Source: an uncultured Clostridia bacterium | GTDB lineage: Bacteria; Bacillota; Clostridia; Oscillospirales; Acutalibacteraceae | Assembly (NCBI GenBank): GCA_945988915.1 | Contig: CAMFTS010000025.1 | Span: 1-13,594, forward strand | Length of the DNA: 13,594 nucleotides | Reading direction: 5' to 3' | Shown: piece after piece, positions 13,422-13,594 of the stretch | Numbering within the stretch: position 1 is the first letter of the stretch | Layout: each line of letters begins with the position of its first letter | Translations under genes and position numbers: made by a program | The notes under the pieces: generated by a model | Told to the model about the DNA's origin: nothing | Database searches by the model: none | The model's input: the letters and a program-made list of their open reading frames with translations, nothing else

Positions 13422-13433
13422 AATAAAGTCTTT

Positions 13434-13509
13434 GGACGTTTAGCTCAGTTGGTAGAGCATTCGCTTGACGTGCGAAGGGTCAGCGGTTCGAGTCCGTTAA
13501 CGTCCACCA
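13434..13509 (+). tRNA. tRNA-Val(GAC)
   Basis: This is a complete 76-nt tRNA. Acceptor strands GGACGTT/AACGTCC pair fully, the D arm TAGCTCAGTTGGTAGAGCA is canonical, the anticodon stem TTCGC/GCGAA encloses TTGACGT (anticodon GAC, valine codon GTC), the T arm contains TTCGAGT, and CCA is encoded at 13507-13509. Confidence 0.96.
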
Positions 13510-13550
13510 ATAAAAAGATTTGAAAAACAACACCGTAAGTTGTGTTCTTA

Positions 13551-13594
13551 CTGTCTCTTATACACATCTGACGCTGCCGACGATACTCCTTGTG
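13551..13594. other. Untrimmed Illumina Nextera (Tn5) adapter
   Basis: Positions 13551-13569 are the 19-bp Tn5 mosaic end (CTGTCTCTTATACACATCT) and 13570-13583 the Nextera read adapter GACGCTGCCGACGA. TACTCCTT (13584-13591) is the reverse complement of the Nextera i5 index AAGGAGTA (index 507), and GTG begins the P5 sequence. This is library sequence, not genome; genomic sequence ends at about 13550. Confidence 0.97.

Noticed and set aside
13510..13550. Terminator after tRNA-Val
   Set aside because: Only a 5-bp ACAAC/GTTGT pairing is visible, without a T tract before the adapter begins.

Overview
The window is AT-rich DNA from a low-GC Firmicute, most likely a gut or rumen Ruminococcus-like (Oscillospiraceae) clostridium. 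The evidence is a leucine-rich-repeat protein with a type I dockerin (a cellulosome-type trait), three genes of the sporulation pro-sigma-K protease complex, and strong AAGGAGG-type ribosome sites throughout. It looks like a whole metagenomic or draft contig: it begins inside a tRNA-Pro gene, and its last 44 bases are untrimmed Illumina Nextera adapter rather than genome.

Left part (1-604): the 3' two-thirds of tRNA-Pro(CGG) with its terminator, an array of seven small hairpins, two further terminator-like hairpins, a 12-nt tandem repeat, a perfect 12-bp-arm palindrome, and a consensus sigma-A promoter (TTGACA-N17-TATAAT). There is no gene between 56 and 604.

Main operon (605-7011, + strand): D-amino-acid transaminase (dat), a DUF4392 protein (D-glutamate-cyclase-like C-terminal family), pxpB, pxpC, a YcsI/DUF1445 protein (N-terminal family of the same human enzyme), pxpA and alanine racemase (alr). 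The six genes from DUF4392 to alr overlap or lie at most 15 nt apart. The two DUF proteins correspond to the two halves of human DGLUCY (D-glutamate cyclase, D-Glu to 5-oxo-D-proline). PxpABC is the prokaryotic ATP-dependent 5-oxoprolinase (5-oxoproline to glutamate). Dat and Alr link D-Glu, D-Ala and L-Ala. I read the operon as a D-glutamate / 5-oxoproline / D-alanine module, and it is the most interesting system here. A 12-bp-stem bidirectional terminator closes it.

Right part (7090-13034, - strand): transcribed right to left are a SpoIVFA-like M23 membrane protein, a SpoIVFB-like M50 intramembrane metalloprotease without a CBS domain, a TIGR03960-type radical SAM protein, its TIGR03936/DUF2344 partner, and a secreted BspA-like LRR protein with FIVAR-like helices and a dockerin. 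A small BofA-like membrane protein is divergently transcribed from the M23 gene (13132-13386, +). All three parts of the pro-sigma-K processing complex therefore sit together. A tRNA-Val(GAC) with its own promoter follows, then the adapter.
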